Source: Pseudomonadota bacterium (lineage in GTDB: Bacteria; Pseudomonadota; Alphaproteobacteria; Sphingomonadales; Govanellaceae). From it: a stretch of DNA of 64,000 nt. The stretch covers positions 1 through 64,000 of the forward strand of contig QEVO01000006.1 of NCBI GenBank assembly GCA_003577275.1, given 5' to 3'. The notes under the pieces were generated by a model, which worked only from the letters and a program-made list of their open reading frames with translations, was not told where the DNA came from and made no database searches. Positions 14,803-21,092 of the stretch are shown in pieces. The position numbers and the translations under genes were made by a program. Every line of letters starts with the position of its first letter. Positions within the stretch are counted from its first letter, which is position 1.

Positions 14803-16930
14803 AATTGACCTCAAACCCCTGCCGCCGGAGGAGGCGGTCAAGTTCTTCCGCGACAAGGGCTATGCCTTTTCCTTCAACTGGAAGGACATGTGGCAGGAAG
14901 AACATGGCCGCGCCTTCACGGTGGCCAAGGCCATGCGGCTCGACATCCTGCAGGACATTCGCCAGTCGGTGGACAAGGCGCTGGCCGATGGCATCACCTT
15001 CGAGCAGTTTCGTAAAGAATTGACGCCTATTCTGCAAAAGAAAAACTGGTGGGGGCGGCAGACGATGACCGACCCCAAGACCGGCGAGACCATCATGGCC
15101 CAGCTTGGCAGTCCGCGCCGGTTGCGGATCATCTATGACACAAACTTGCGCATGGCGCGCGCGGCGGGGCGGTGGGAGGCGGCGCAGCGCCTGAAAAAGC
15201 GCCGGCCCTTTTTACGCTATACCGCCGTCCTCGACAGCCGCACCCGGCCGGAGCATCGCGCTTGGCACAACACCGTGCTGCCGGTGGATCATCCCTTCTG
15301 GCAGACCCACTATCCGCCCAACGGCTGGAACTGCTTCCCGGCCGAGACGGTTGTGCGCTGTGCCGCCAAGCTGGGGTTAAAAGCCTGGTATGCGGGGGAA
15401 ATGGTGGAGCTGCACACGGCCCTCGGGCACCGATTGACCGTCACCGCCAACCATCCCGTATTGACCAGCCGTGGATGGATTGGCGCGCACATGCTGCAAA
15501 AAGGCGACAAGCTGATTGGCGCAAGCGGCGATGTCGATGCCGCGCTTCATGGGATCGTAGACAATGAGCATCCTCCAGCCCGCGCTGAAGATTTGTTCGA
15601 GGCGCTCGCGGCGGAGGGCCTTCGCATCGCTCCAATGGCGTCGGACGATTTCCACGGCGACGCGCGGTTCATGGAAAGCAAAGTCCACATTGCGGGCGCC
15701 GATGGCGCCCTGATGCACATAGTCAAGGCAGCGCGCCGTAAGCTCATCCGCGAAAGCGGGTTCCAAGCGGCACTGCATCGCGGGATTGAAGCCACCGACG
15801 TTGCCGTTAGCGCGCCGCAGACTGCGGCGGTCATTGGTGATGCCATGCTTGCGCAAAATACCGCTGACGGTCGGCTTTGCCATGCCGAGCCGTCGCGCGA
15901 TGGCGGCGCTGCTCATGAGCCCCGAGCGGTAAAGGGACAAGACCTGGCGCTCGGTTTTAGCATTGCGCGCATCGGCGGCGATCCAGGCGGCCTTGAGCTG
16001 CCGCTCGATACCTCCAGGCGCGCTTTTGATCGCCCGCCATTTCATCTTCTCGGCGGCCGCACGGCCGCGCAGGGTGACGCCCGCGCGTCCGAGCGCGCGG
16101 GCGAGGGCGGGGCGGCTGCATCCCGCCTCTTCCGCCAACTGCTTAAGGCTAACCCCGCCACGGTAGCGCGCAACGAGGTTATCGAGATTCGAAAATTCCA
16201 ATGGACGGGTCATGTCTACGACTTCACGACGGAATCCGGCCTGATTATGGCGGGCGGAATCATTGTAAGCAACTGCCGCTGCATCGTGCAATCGCTGAAT
16301 GAGCGGGATCTGGCGCGGGTGGGCTTGAAGCCGTCGGCCGCCGCGCCGGACTTCAAAACCCGCACCCTGATCAACAATCGCACAGGAAAAGAGATCGCGG
16401 TGCCGGACGGCATCGATCCGGGCTTCGGCTACAATGTGGGCCGGGCGGCGATGGCAGGGAGCAATGACGCCCTGACGGCGAGCGTCATCAGGGCTGCCCC
16501 AAGCCTCACCGGGGCGGCGCGGGCGACGGTGCGCGAGGTGGTGGAGTCCAGGGCATTTGAAAAGTTCATAACGGATGCTGCGGGGACAATGCCCGTCATG
16601 GTCATCGGCGATGAATTAAGGGCTGCCATTGGCGCAAAAAACCCGGTTGTCGTTTTGTCGGATGAAACCATGCTCAAGCAGCATGCGGCGCATCCGGAGC
16701 TCACCGTGAAGGATTACCGCCGCCTGCCAGCCATCGGGGAAGCTCCAGATCTCGTTATCCAAGATGGAAAAAATACGCTCGTCTTCATTCAGCGCGGGGA
16801 TGTGTGGTTTTCCGCCGCCATCAAGGCGACCAAAACCGGCAAGGCGAATTTCTTGACCAGTTTCCGCCGCACGAACGCCGAGGACGTGGAACGGCATAAG
16901 CGCCGGGGCAAGGTCTTGTTTGGGGAATGA
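14795..16930 (+). CDS. MuF-type minor head protein with intein and toxin-like C-terminus
   Basis: 711 residues from ATG 14795 (the frame is open to 14699, but that is the shadow of the previous gene). Residues 1-179 are the N-terminal MuF domain (gpF/gp30) with ALVDSRTRPEH-like YTAVLDSRTRPEHRAWHN and HYPPNGWN. An intein of 314 residues follows (15332-16273), and the motif resumes as CRCIVQSLN. Splicing would leave 397 residues with an intact NGWNCRC. The last 125 residues resemble the phage-borne Barnase/EndoU/ColicinE5/RelE-like nuclease tails found on MuF polymorphic toxins. The protein should sit at the portal and may be injected with the DNA. Confidence 0.88.
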   Translation: MPEIDLKPLPPEEAVKFFRDKGYAFSFNWKDMWQEEHGRAFTVAKAMRLDILQDIRQSVDKALADGITFEQFRKELTPILQKKNWWGRQTMTDPKTGETIMAQLGSPRRLRIIYDTNLRMARAAGRWEAAQRLKKRRPFLRYTAVLDSRTRPEHRAWHNTVLPVDHPFWQTHYPPNGWNCFPAETVVRCAAKLGLKAWYAGEMVELHTALGHRLTVTANHPVLTSRGWIGAHMLQKGDKLIGASGDVDAALHGIVDNEHPPARAEDLFEALAAEGLRIAPMASDDFHGDARFMESKVHIAGADGALMHIVKAARRKLIRESGFQAALHRGIEATDVAVSAPQTAAVIGDAMLAQNTADGRLCHAEPSRDGGAAHEPRAVKGQDLALGFSIARIGGDPGGLELPLDTSRRAFDRPPFHLLGGRTAAQGDARASERAGEGGAAASRLFRQLLKANPATVARNEVIEIRKFQWTGHVYDFTTESGLIMAGGIIVSNCRCIVQSLNERDLARVGLKPSAAAPDFKTRTLINNRTGKEIAVPDGIDPGFGYNVGRAAMAGSNDALTASVIRAAPSLTGAARATVREVVESRAFEKFITDAAGTMPVMVIGDELRAAIGAKNPVVVLSDETMLKQHAAHPELTVKDYRRLPAIGEAPDLVIQDGKNTLVFIQRGDVWFSAAIKATKTGKANFLTSFRRTNAEDVERHKRRGKVLFGE
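15332..16273 (+). other. Intein in MuF head protein
   Basis: Begins with Cys1 (CFPAETVV, block A) and has block B as TANHPVLTSRGW with the T38-x-x-H41 pair. It ends with block F (GHVYDFTTESGLIMAGG) and block G (IIVSN), directly followed by Cys+1. The penultimate residue is Ser instead of the usual His; such inteins can still splice but often more slowly. Excision joins NGWN to CRC and restores the most conserved MuF motif. Between blocks B and F, about 230 residues on this strand show no LAGLIDADG or HNH motif; the opposite strand encodes a nuclease there. A bacterial intein-like (BIL) domain is the alternative, but Cys1, Asn314 and Cys+1 favour a true intein. Confidence 0.88.
15377..16213 (-). 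CDS. Antisense homing-endonuclease-like gene inside the intein
   Basis: 278 residues from ATG 16213; the frame is open to 16291. Residues 21-46 (GVSLKQLAEEAGCSRPALAR, then ALGRAG) and 98-123 (GLMSSAAIARRLGMAKPTVS, then GILRKH) are two helix-turn-helix units. Residues 170-220 match a Vsr/DUF559-like PD-(D/E)XK core: NVD177FAF, VAVE188I, RRHW, then RRERLEQ and GWRMLIVYD. The gene sits wholly within the intein, between its splicing blocks, in the register complementary to the + frame. Over 165 codons (15560-16054) my hand count gives about 76 % GC at the minus wobble position and 64 % at the plus wobble position, favouring this strand. TTGCAC-18-TACAAT (16291-16262) could be its promoter. No good ribosome site is seen. 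The last 35 residues are antisense to intein block B and may not be functional. Confidence 0.7.
   Translation of the reverse strand: MTRPLEFSNLDNLVARYRGGVSLKQLAEEAGCSRPALARALGRAGVTLRGRAAAEKMKWRAIKSAPGGIERQLKAAWIAADARNAKTERQVLSLYRSGLMSSAAIARRLGMAKPTVSGILRKHGITNDRRSLRRANGNVGGFNPAMQCRLEPAFADELTARCLDYVHQGAIGARNVDFAFHEPRVAVEIVRRHWSDAKALRRERLEQIFSAGWRMLIVYDPMKRGIDIAACANQLVAFLQHVRANPSTAGQYGMVGGDGQSVPEGRVQLHHFPRIPGF
16553..16927 (+). other. Toxin-like C-terminal domain of MuF protein
   Basis: Last 125 residues of the MuF protein, from AFEKFITD to the end. Landmarks are VVVLSDETMLKQHAAHPEL, TVKDYRRLP, IQDGKNTLVFIQR, IKATKTGK and FLTSFRR. This layout (a Lys/His-bearing helix, a beta-hairpin with an invariant-looking Lys, and an F-x-R strand) is that of the PBECR-type nuclease tails of MuF polymorphic toxins; the match is by eye. 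It would be an RNase-like effector delivered with phage DNA or acting on competing cells. Confidence 0.5.
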
Positions 16931-17324
16931 TGCCGCGCGGTGGGACTCCCATGTCCCCACAAGCGCTCCGCTGGACCAGAGGTCAACGTGCTACGGCCGG
17001 GAGATTCACCGTGTCACGCGCGGCACCTGATTTACGCTAGTCCATTTTGCTCTTTTTTTCAATAGACCGTAACACTCCCCGCTTCCCCTCACCCCGCTCC
17101 CGATCCCGGTTTGTTCCGCAAGCCGTTTTAAAGCGCCACGAGCGGCCGAGCGCGCCTATCCGCCCCCCTGGGGGCTGGCGGCCGCGGACCCCATTCAAAA
17201 ACCCGTTTTACGGGGCAGCAATCGCGTGATTGAGCGCGCGGGTAAGGCCGCCGCCTTGTCCGCCGCCCCGATCCCGGCTATAGGTGTCACCATCCCCCCG
17301 CTTCACCCGCCCCGCCCGCCTTCC
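16931..17324 (+). other. Non-coding spacer upstream of late promoter 2
   Basis: About 390 bases without a supportable gene. It contains a T-rich run (17046-17060, CTCTTTTTTTC), a GC hairpin around CCCCCCTGGGGG (17164-17175) and a small hairpin CCCGTTTTACGGG (17202-17215), which may terminate transcripts from the head operon. Short open frames here have no ribosome site or motif. In Mu the gpG gene follows gp30; here that gene (24078) has moved into the tail block, and the spacer marks the break. Confidence 0.5.
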
Positions 17325-17366
17325 GGACACGTGTCCTGATTTTTTAGCCCTGCGGCTGCCGCTAGG
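17325..17366 (+). promoter_or_regulatory. Mor-type operator and late promoter before protease/capsid block
   Basis: GGACACGTGTCC (17325-17336) is a perfect palindrome identical to the 8770 site except for the central base pair. Both are preceded by CCCGCCTTCC and followed by T-ATTT, and CTAG at 17362-17365 aligns base for base with CTAT at 8807-8810 as the -10. The first gene downstream begins at 17402 behind CGAGGGA, leaving a leader of about 30 bases. Confidence 0.75.
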
Positions 17367-17401
17367 GTGCCCTCGACGCTTGCTTTCAGCCACGAGGGAC
17401 C

Positions 17402-18526
17402 ATGCCACACGCCATCGAAATCTTCCGCGCCGGCACGCACACCGCCATGAACGGCCGTCAGGTGACCATATCGCCTGAGGATGTGGCCGCCATGGCCGCG
17501 AGTTACGACCCGGCGGCGTTCGAGGCCCCGGTGGTGGTGGGGCACCCGCGCCACGACGCCCCGGCCTATGCCTGGGTGAAGGGCCTGAAGGTCGGCGACA
17601 ACGCCACCCTGATTGCGGAGATTGACGATCTTGATCCTCAGTTCGCCGAGCTCGTCGCCGCCGGCCGGTTCAAGAAGGTCAGCGCCAGCTTTTACGAGCC
17701 GAGCGCCGCCGCCAACCCCAAGCCCGGCGCTTACACGTTAAAGCACGTGGGCTTCCTGGGGGCCGCCGCGCCGGCGGTCAAGGGGCTTAAATCCGTGTCC
17801 TTCTCGGCCGACGAGGAGGCCATCACCATCGAATTCGGCGCGGCCGAGGCCGCCCGCGCGGCGGGCTGGGGCTTGCGCACCATGGCGGGCGTGATCCGCC
17901 GGTTGCGGGAATTCCTCGTGGAGAAGGAGGGCGTCGAGGTGGCCGACCGGGTGATCCCCGGCTGGGATGTCGACGCCCTCCAAGCCGACGCCGCCGAAAC
18001 CGTGGCCGAGATCGACCAGCGGGTCGGCCCGGCCTTTGCCGAGACCATCAAGGAGACTGAGATGACGTTAAAACCGGAAGACCTGGCGGCGCGCGAAGCC
18101 GCGCTGACCGAGCGGGAGGCGAAGCTTGCCGCCGATACCTTGGCCTTCGCCGAGGAGCAAAAGATCAAGCGCCATGGCGAAAACGCCGCGCAGCTCGACG
18201 CGCTGATCACCACCGGCAAGCTCGCGCCGGCGCTCAGGGCCGATCTCTTGGCCTTCATGGATGGCCTCGACCACGCCGGCGTGCTGGCGTTCTCCGAGGG
18301 CGCGCAAAAATCGCCGCTCGCTTTCTTCCGCGAGCTCTTGGGCAAGACCGGCCAGGTGATCAATTTCGCGGAAGTGGCGAAGGCGGATGGTGCGGTGGCG
18401 GCCTTCGCCGAGCTTAACGCCAACGGCGTCGCGGCGGCGATCGCGGCCTACCAGAAAGACCAGGCGGACAAGGGGCGGATCATCGACGCCGCAACCGCCG
18501 CAACCGAACTTAAAAAGAAAGGCTGA
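17402..18526 (+). CDS. Prohead protease / scaffold, Mu gpI-like
   Basis: 374 residues. The N-terminal half (MPHAIEIFRAGTHTAMNGRQ ... VVVGHPRHDAPAYAWVKGLK ... KKVSASFYE) is the Mu-type capsid maturation protease. The VGHP...D and SAS segments would hold the His and Ser of the active site. The C-terminal third (from MTLKPEDLAARE) is a helical scaffold with a Glu/Ala-rich coiled coil. It is the first gene after the second Mor-type promoter. Confidence 0.88.
   Translation: MPHAIEIFRAGTHTAMNGRQVTISPEDVAAMAASYDPAAFEAPVVVGHPRHDAPAYAWVKGLKVGDNATLIAEIDDLDPQFAELVAAGRFKKVSASFYEPSAAANPKPGAYTLKHVGFLGAAAPAVKGLKSVSFSADEEAITIEFGAAEAARAAGWGLRTMAGVIRRLREFLVEKEGVEVADRVIPGWDVDALQADAAETVAEIDQRVGPAFAETIKETEMTLKPEDLAAREAALTEREAKLAADTLAFAEEQKIKRHGENAAQLDALITTGKLAPALRADLLAFMDGLDHAGVLAFSEGAQKSPLAFFRELLGKTGQVINFAEVAKADGAVAAFAELNANGVAAAIAAYQKDQADKGRIIDAATAATELKKKG
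18062..18526 (+). CDS. Internal in-frame scaffold protein (Mu Z-like)
   Basis: 154 residues. ATG 18062 lies inside the protease gene, in frame, 6 bases after AGGAG (18051-18055), a stronger ribosome site than most starts in this prophage. The product would be the coiled-coil scaffold alone. Mu makes its Z scaffold from an internal start within gene I, so the arrangement has precedent. Confidence 0.65.
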   Translation: MTLKPEDLAAREAALTEREAKLAADTLAFAEEQKIKRHGENAAQLDALITTGKLAPALRADLLAFMDGLDHAGVLAFSEGAQKSPLAFFRELLGKTGQVINFAEVAKADGAVAAFAELNANGVAAAIAAYQKDQADKGRIIDAATAATELKKKG

Positions 18527-18532
18527 TATCCC

Positions 18533-18907
18533 ATGAGCAATCCCGGACTGGTGAAGAACTATCTCGCGGGAGCCGCCATCGCGGCCTACCGCATCGTCAA
18601 GTGGAGCGACGCCGACGGCAAGGTGGTGCAGGCCGCCGCCTCCACCGACGCGCTCATCGGCGTGGCCGACAATCTCGGCATCGCTTCTGGCGCGCGCGGC
18701 GACATCATCCGCAGCGGCCTGGCGGAAGTGGAATATGGCGGCAACGTCACGCGCGGCGACTGGCTGACCGCCGACGCCGACGGCAAGGCGGTAGCCGCCG
18801 CGCCGGCGGCGGGCGTCAACGCCAACGTCATCGGCCGCGCCGAGGTTTCCGGCGTCGCCGGCGACATCGGCTTGGTGGCGATCGCGCCGGGCCGCATCCA
18901 GGGCTGA
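18533..18907 (+). CDS. Head decoration protein, DUF2190-like
   Basis: 124 residues. Pattern LAGAAIAAYRIVKWSDADGK then GVADNLGIASG, RGDIIRSGLAEVEYGG and GDWLTADADGKAV is that of the DUF2190 capsid cement/decoration family. It lies between scaffold and major capsid genes, the standard place. Ala and Gly are abundant, as in other small capsid-binding beta proteins. Confidence 0.85.
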   Translation: MSNPGLVKNYLAGAAIAAYRIVKWSDADGKVVQAAASTDALIGVADNLGIASGARGDIIRSGLAEVEYGGNVTRGDWLTADADGKAVAAAPAAGVNANVIGRAEVSGVAGDIGLVAIAPGRIQG

Positions 18908-18946
18908 TAAGGCCCCCTTTAACCCCCTTTTAATGAGGTCTTAAAC

Positions 18947-19873
18947 ATGCCTGCTCCATTCCCCGTCGACCCCCATCTGACCGGCATCAGTATCGCCTAT
19001 AAGAACGCCGACTATATCGCCGACGCCGTGCTGCCGCGCGTCTACGTCGGCAAGGAGAGCTTCAAATACTGGCTCTATAATCTGGGCGAGGGCTTCACCA
19101 TTCCCAATACGCGGGTGGGCCGCAAGAGCGAACCAAACCAGGTGGAGTTCAGCGCCACCGAAGCCACCGCCTCCACCGACGATTACGCCCTCGACGATCT
19201 CATCCCGCAAAGCGACATCGACAACGCGCCGGCAAACCATGACCCCAAGGCGCGGGCGGTGCAGGGCATTACCGATCTCGTCATGCTCGACCGCGAGGTG
19301 CGCACCGCCGGGCTGGTGTTCGCGGCTGCGAACTACAACGCCGCCAATAAGGCGACGCTTGCCGGCAACGATCAATGGTCGGACTTCGTCAACTCCGATC
19401 CCGTCGAAGATATCGAAACGGCGCTCAACGCCTGTCTCGCCCGGCCCAACATCGCCGTCTTCGGTCAGGAAACGTGGTCGGTGCTGCGCCGTCATCCCAC
19501 CATCATCAAGGCGGTGAACCGCAGCTCGGGCGACAAGGGCCTGGCGAGCCGCCAGGACGTGGCGGAACTCTTTGAGCTGGAGGAAATCTTGGTCGGCCAA
19601 GGCCGGCTCAACACCGCGAAGAAAGGCCAGGCGGTGACACTCTCTCGGGTGTGGGGCAAGCACGCGGCCTTTTTATACCGCAACCGCCTGGCGGACACGC
19701 AGCAGGGCTTGACCTTCGGCTTTACCGCGCAGTTTGGCGATCGCGTCGCCGGCGAAATTGCGGCCCCGACAAAAGGCATGCGCGGCGGGACCATCGTGCG
19801 CGCCGGCGAATCCGTCAAGGAACTGATCGTCGCCGACCGCGCCGGCTACCTGTTCACCAACGCGGTGGCGTAA
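18947..19873 (+). CDS. Major capsid protein
   Basis: 308 residues. The N-terminus HLTGISIAYKNADYIADAVL, the stretch DDYALDDLIPQSDIDNAP, and AVFGQETWSVLRRHPTIIKA are typical of the HK97-fold coat protein of siphovirus-type Mu-like phages and related prophages. Gene order (protease, decoration, capsid) agrees. A ribosome site (ATGAGGTC at 18933-18940) precedes ATG 18947. Confidence 0.9.
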   Translation: MPAPFPVDPHLTGISIAYKNADYIADAVLPRVYVGKESFKYWLYNLGEGFTIPNTRVGRKSEPNQVEFSATEATASTDDYALDDLIPQSDIDNAPANHDPKARAVQGITDLVMLDREVRTAGLVFAAANYNAANKATLAGNDQWSDFVNSDPVEDIETALNACLARPNIAVFGQETWSVLRRHPTIIKAVNRSSGDKGLASRQDVAELFELEEILVGQGRLNTAKKGQAVTLSRVWGKHAAFLYRNRLADTQQGLTFGFTAQFGDRVAGEIAAPTKGMRGGTIVRAGESVKELIVADRAGYLFTNAVA

Positions 19874-19884
19874 GGAGGGTTGTG

Positions 19885-20136
19885 ATGGCCAAAACCACCA
19901 AGACTGACCCCGCCGCGCCAGAGGCTTCGCCCGCGCCCGCCGCCGCGCCGGCCCCGGCGGCGACCGCCACGACCGCAAAAGGCGCGCGGGTGCGTGCGGT
20001 GTGGACCGTGAAATACGGCGGCAAGTGGCAGGCCGAGGGCAGCGCGTTTCCGGTCGCTGCGGAACATCTGGATGCGCTCCTTGCATCCGGCGCGGTGATG
20101 CTTCTGAAGGCGGGCGATGACAAGGGAGCGGCTTAG
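19885..20136 (+). CDS. Small Ala/Pro-rich head or connector protein
   Basis: 83 residues from ATG 19885, with AAGGAGG (19872-19878) upstream; the frame is open to 19651 only as a shadow of the capsid gene. The first 32 residues are an Ala-Pro-Thr linker, the rest a small beta-rich domain (RVRAVWTVKYGGKWQAEGSA). Such short proteins follow the coat gene in many Mu-like phages. Role unknown. Confidence 0.65.
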   Translation: MAKTTKTDPAAPEASPAPAAAPAPAATATTAKGARVRAVWTVKYGGKWQAEGSAFPVAAEHLDALLASGAVMLLKAGDDKGAA

Positions 20137-20374
20137 GGCGCTCGGCAAATACCTCTATGAGGTCGCCGCCGCGTTCAGCCAGCTTCTCAACACCATCCTG
20201 GGCGGGGAGCGGGATCAAACCTTCTCCGCCCGGATTTACGAAGCAACCCTCGTGCGCAAGCCGTGGGCGGGCGTGATGCGGCGGATCGTGAACGGCTTGT
20301 GGTTCTGGCAGCGCGATCACGTCAAATCCGCCTACCACGCCGACAGCGAGCACACCTACTTACCGGATGATTGA
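20117..20374 (+). CDS. Hypothetical phage protein, 85 residues
   Basis: Overlaps the previous gene by 20 bases. Contains LNTILGGERDQTFSARIYEA and GLWFWQRDHVKSAYHAD, a pattern seen in small uncharacterised proteins of many tailed phages. Its biochemical role is not known. Coding is supported by the conserved-looking motif and tight spacing to the next gene (20387). Confidence 0.7.
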   Translation: MTRERLRALGKYLYEVAAAFSQLLNTILGGERDQTFSARIYEATLVRKPWAGVMRRIVNGLWFWQRDHVKSAYHADSEHTYLPDD

Positions 20375-20386
20375 AAGGACATTTCC

Positions 20387-20668
20387 ATGACCGTCCGCGC
20401 CAAATTTAAGGTCGATAGCATTGAGCGCAGCACCACCACGGCCAAGACCGGAGAGGATGCGGCCGGCAAGCCCATTTACGGCCCCGTGGAGACGCAAACC
20501 ATCAAGCTGTTTCCTGTTTATGGCAACGATGACCCAACCCACGAAAACACCAAGTTCTGGCATTACACGCCGGCGGGCGAAATCAGATTGAGCACCATCA
20601 ACAAGGCCGCCGGCGATTATTTCGAGCTGGGCAAAGAGTACTACATCGATTTTGTGAAGGCGGAATAG
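20387..20668 (+). CDS. Hypothetical phage structural-region protein
   Basis: 93 residues from ATG 20387 after GAAAGGA. The product is beta-rich (KFKVDSIERSTT, QTIKLFPVYGNDDPTHENTK, EIRLSTINKAAGDYFELGKE) and resembles small beta-barrel proteins found in capsid regions of siphovirus prophages. No definite function. Confidence 0.7.
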   Translation: MTVRAKFKVDSIERSTTTAKTGEDAAGKPIYGPVETQTIKLFPVYGNDDPTHENTKFWHYTPAGEIRLSTINKAAGDYFELGKEYYIDFVKAE

Positions 20669-20673
20669 CCGAT

Positions 20674-20883
20674 ATGGCCGTTTATGCATGCGACGTGATT
20701 GGCACCGGCACGGACGATGATCCGTTTCGTCCCGCCATCGACGACCATCTGAAAGGCTGGTCGGCCGTTGATGGCCGGGCCGATCCGACGCAGGCGACAG
20801 GCTCTATGCTGGCCTTTTGCGATCCGTCGCCAGAGGAAGCGGTGGTCATCGCGGGTGATGCGCGCATTGAGGTTATAGCATGA
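20674..20883 (+). CDS. Hypothetical phage protein, 69 residues
   Basis: Short acidic protein that opens MAVYACDVIGTGTDDDPFRP and ends AGDARIEVIA; the stop overlaps the next start by ATGA (20880). The N-terminal pattern C-x-V-x-GTGT-x-DDPFRP suggests a small beta domain of a capsid or neck component. Not assignable further. Confidence 0.6.
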   Translation: MAVYACDVIGTGTDDDPFRPAIDDHLKGWSAVDGRADPTQATGSMLAFCDPSPEEAVVIAGDARIEVIA

Positions 20884-21092
20884 CGGTGCGCCAGGCATTA
20901 GAGATCAACTTGGCGCGTGTGGCGGGCGGCTTGCCCGTGGGTGATTTCACGCCCGGCGAGCGCATGACGCTCAACGTCACCTTGGCGCGGCGTTCGCCGG
21001 GGTTCTCCATTGCCGCCGGACGCTCGAAAGCGCAAGTCATCGGCGACCTTGTGGAGTTCCTGCTGGCGCGGCAGGTCGAGCGGAGGCGCTAG
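20880..21092 (+). CDS. Hypothetical phage protein, 70 residues
   Basis: ATGA-coupled to the gene before it, and its TAG overlaps the GTG start of the next gene by one base. It has a basic C-terminus (LLARQVERRR) and a central GERMTLNVTLARRSPGFSIA stretch. No known family recognised. Confidence 0.6.
   Translation: MTVRQALEINLARVAGGLPVGDFTPGERMTLNVTLARRSPGFSIAAGRSKAQVIGDLVEFLLARQVERRR

Noticed and set aside
15560-16180. In-frame LAGLIDADG or HNH endonuclease on the + strand of the intein
   Set aside because: No LAGLIDADG repeats and no H-N-H pattern with metal ligands in the + frame; the nuclease-like sequence is on the opposite strand.
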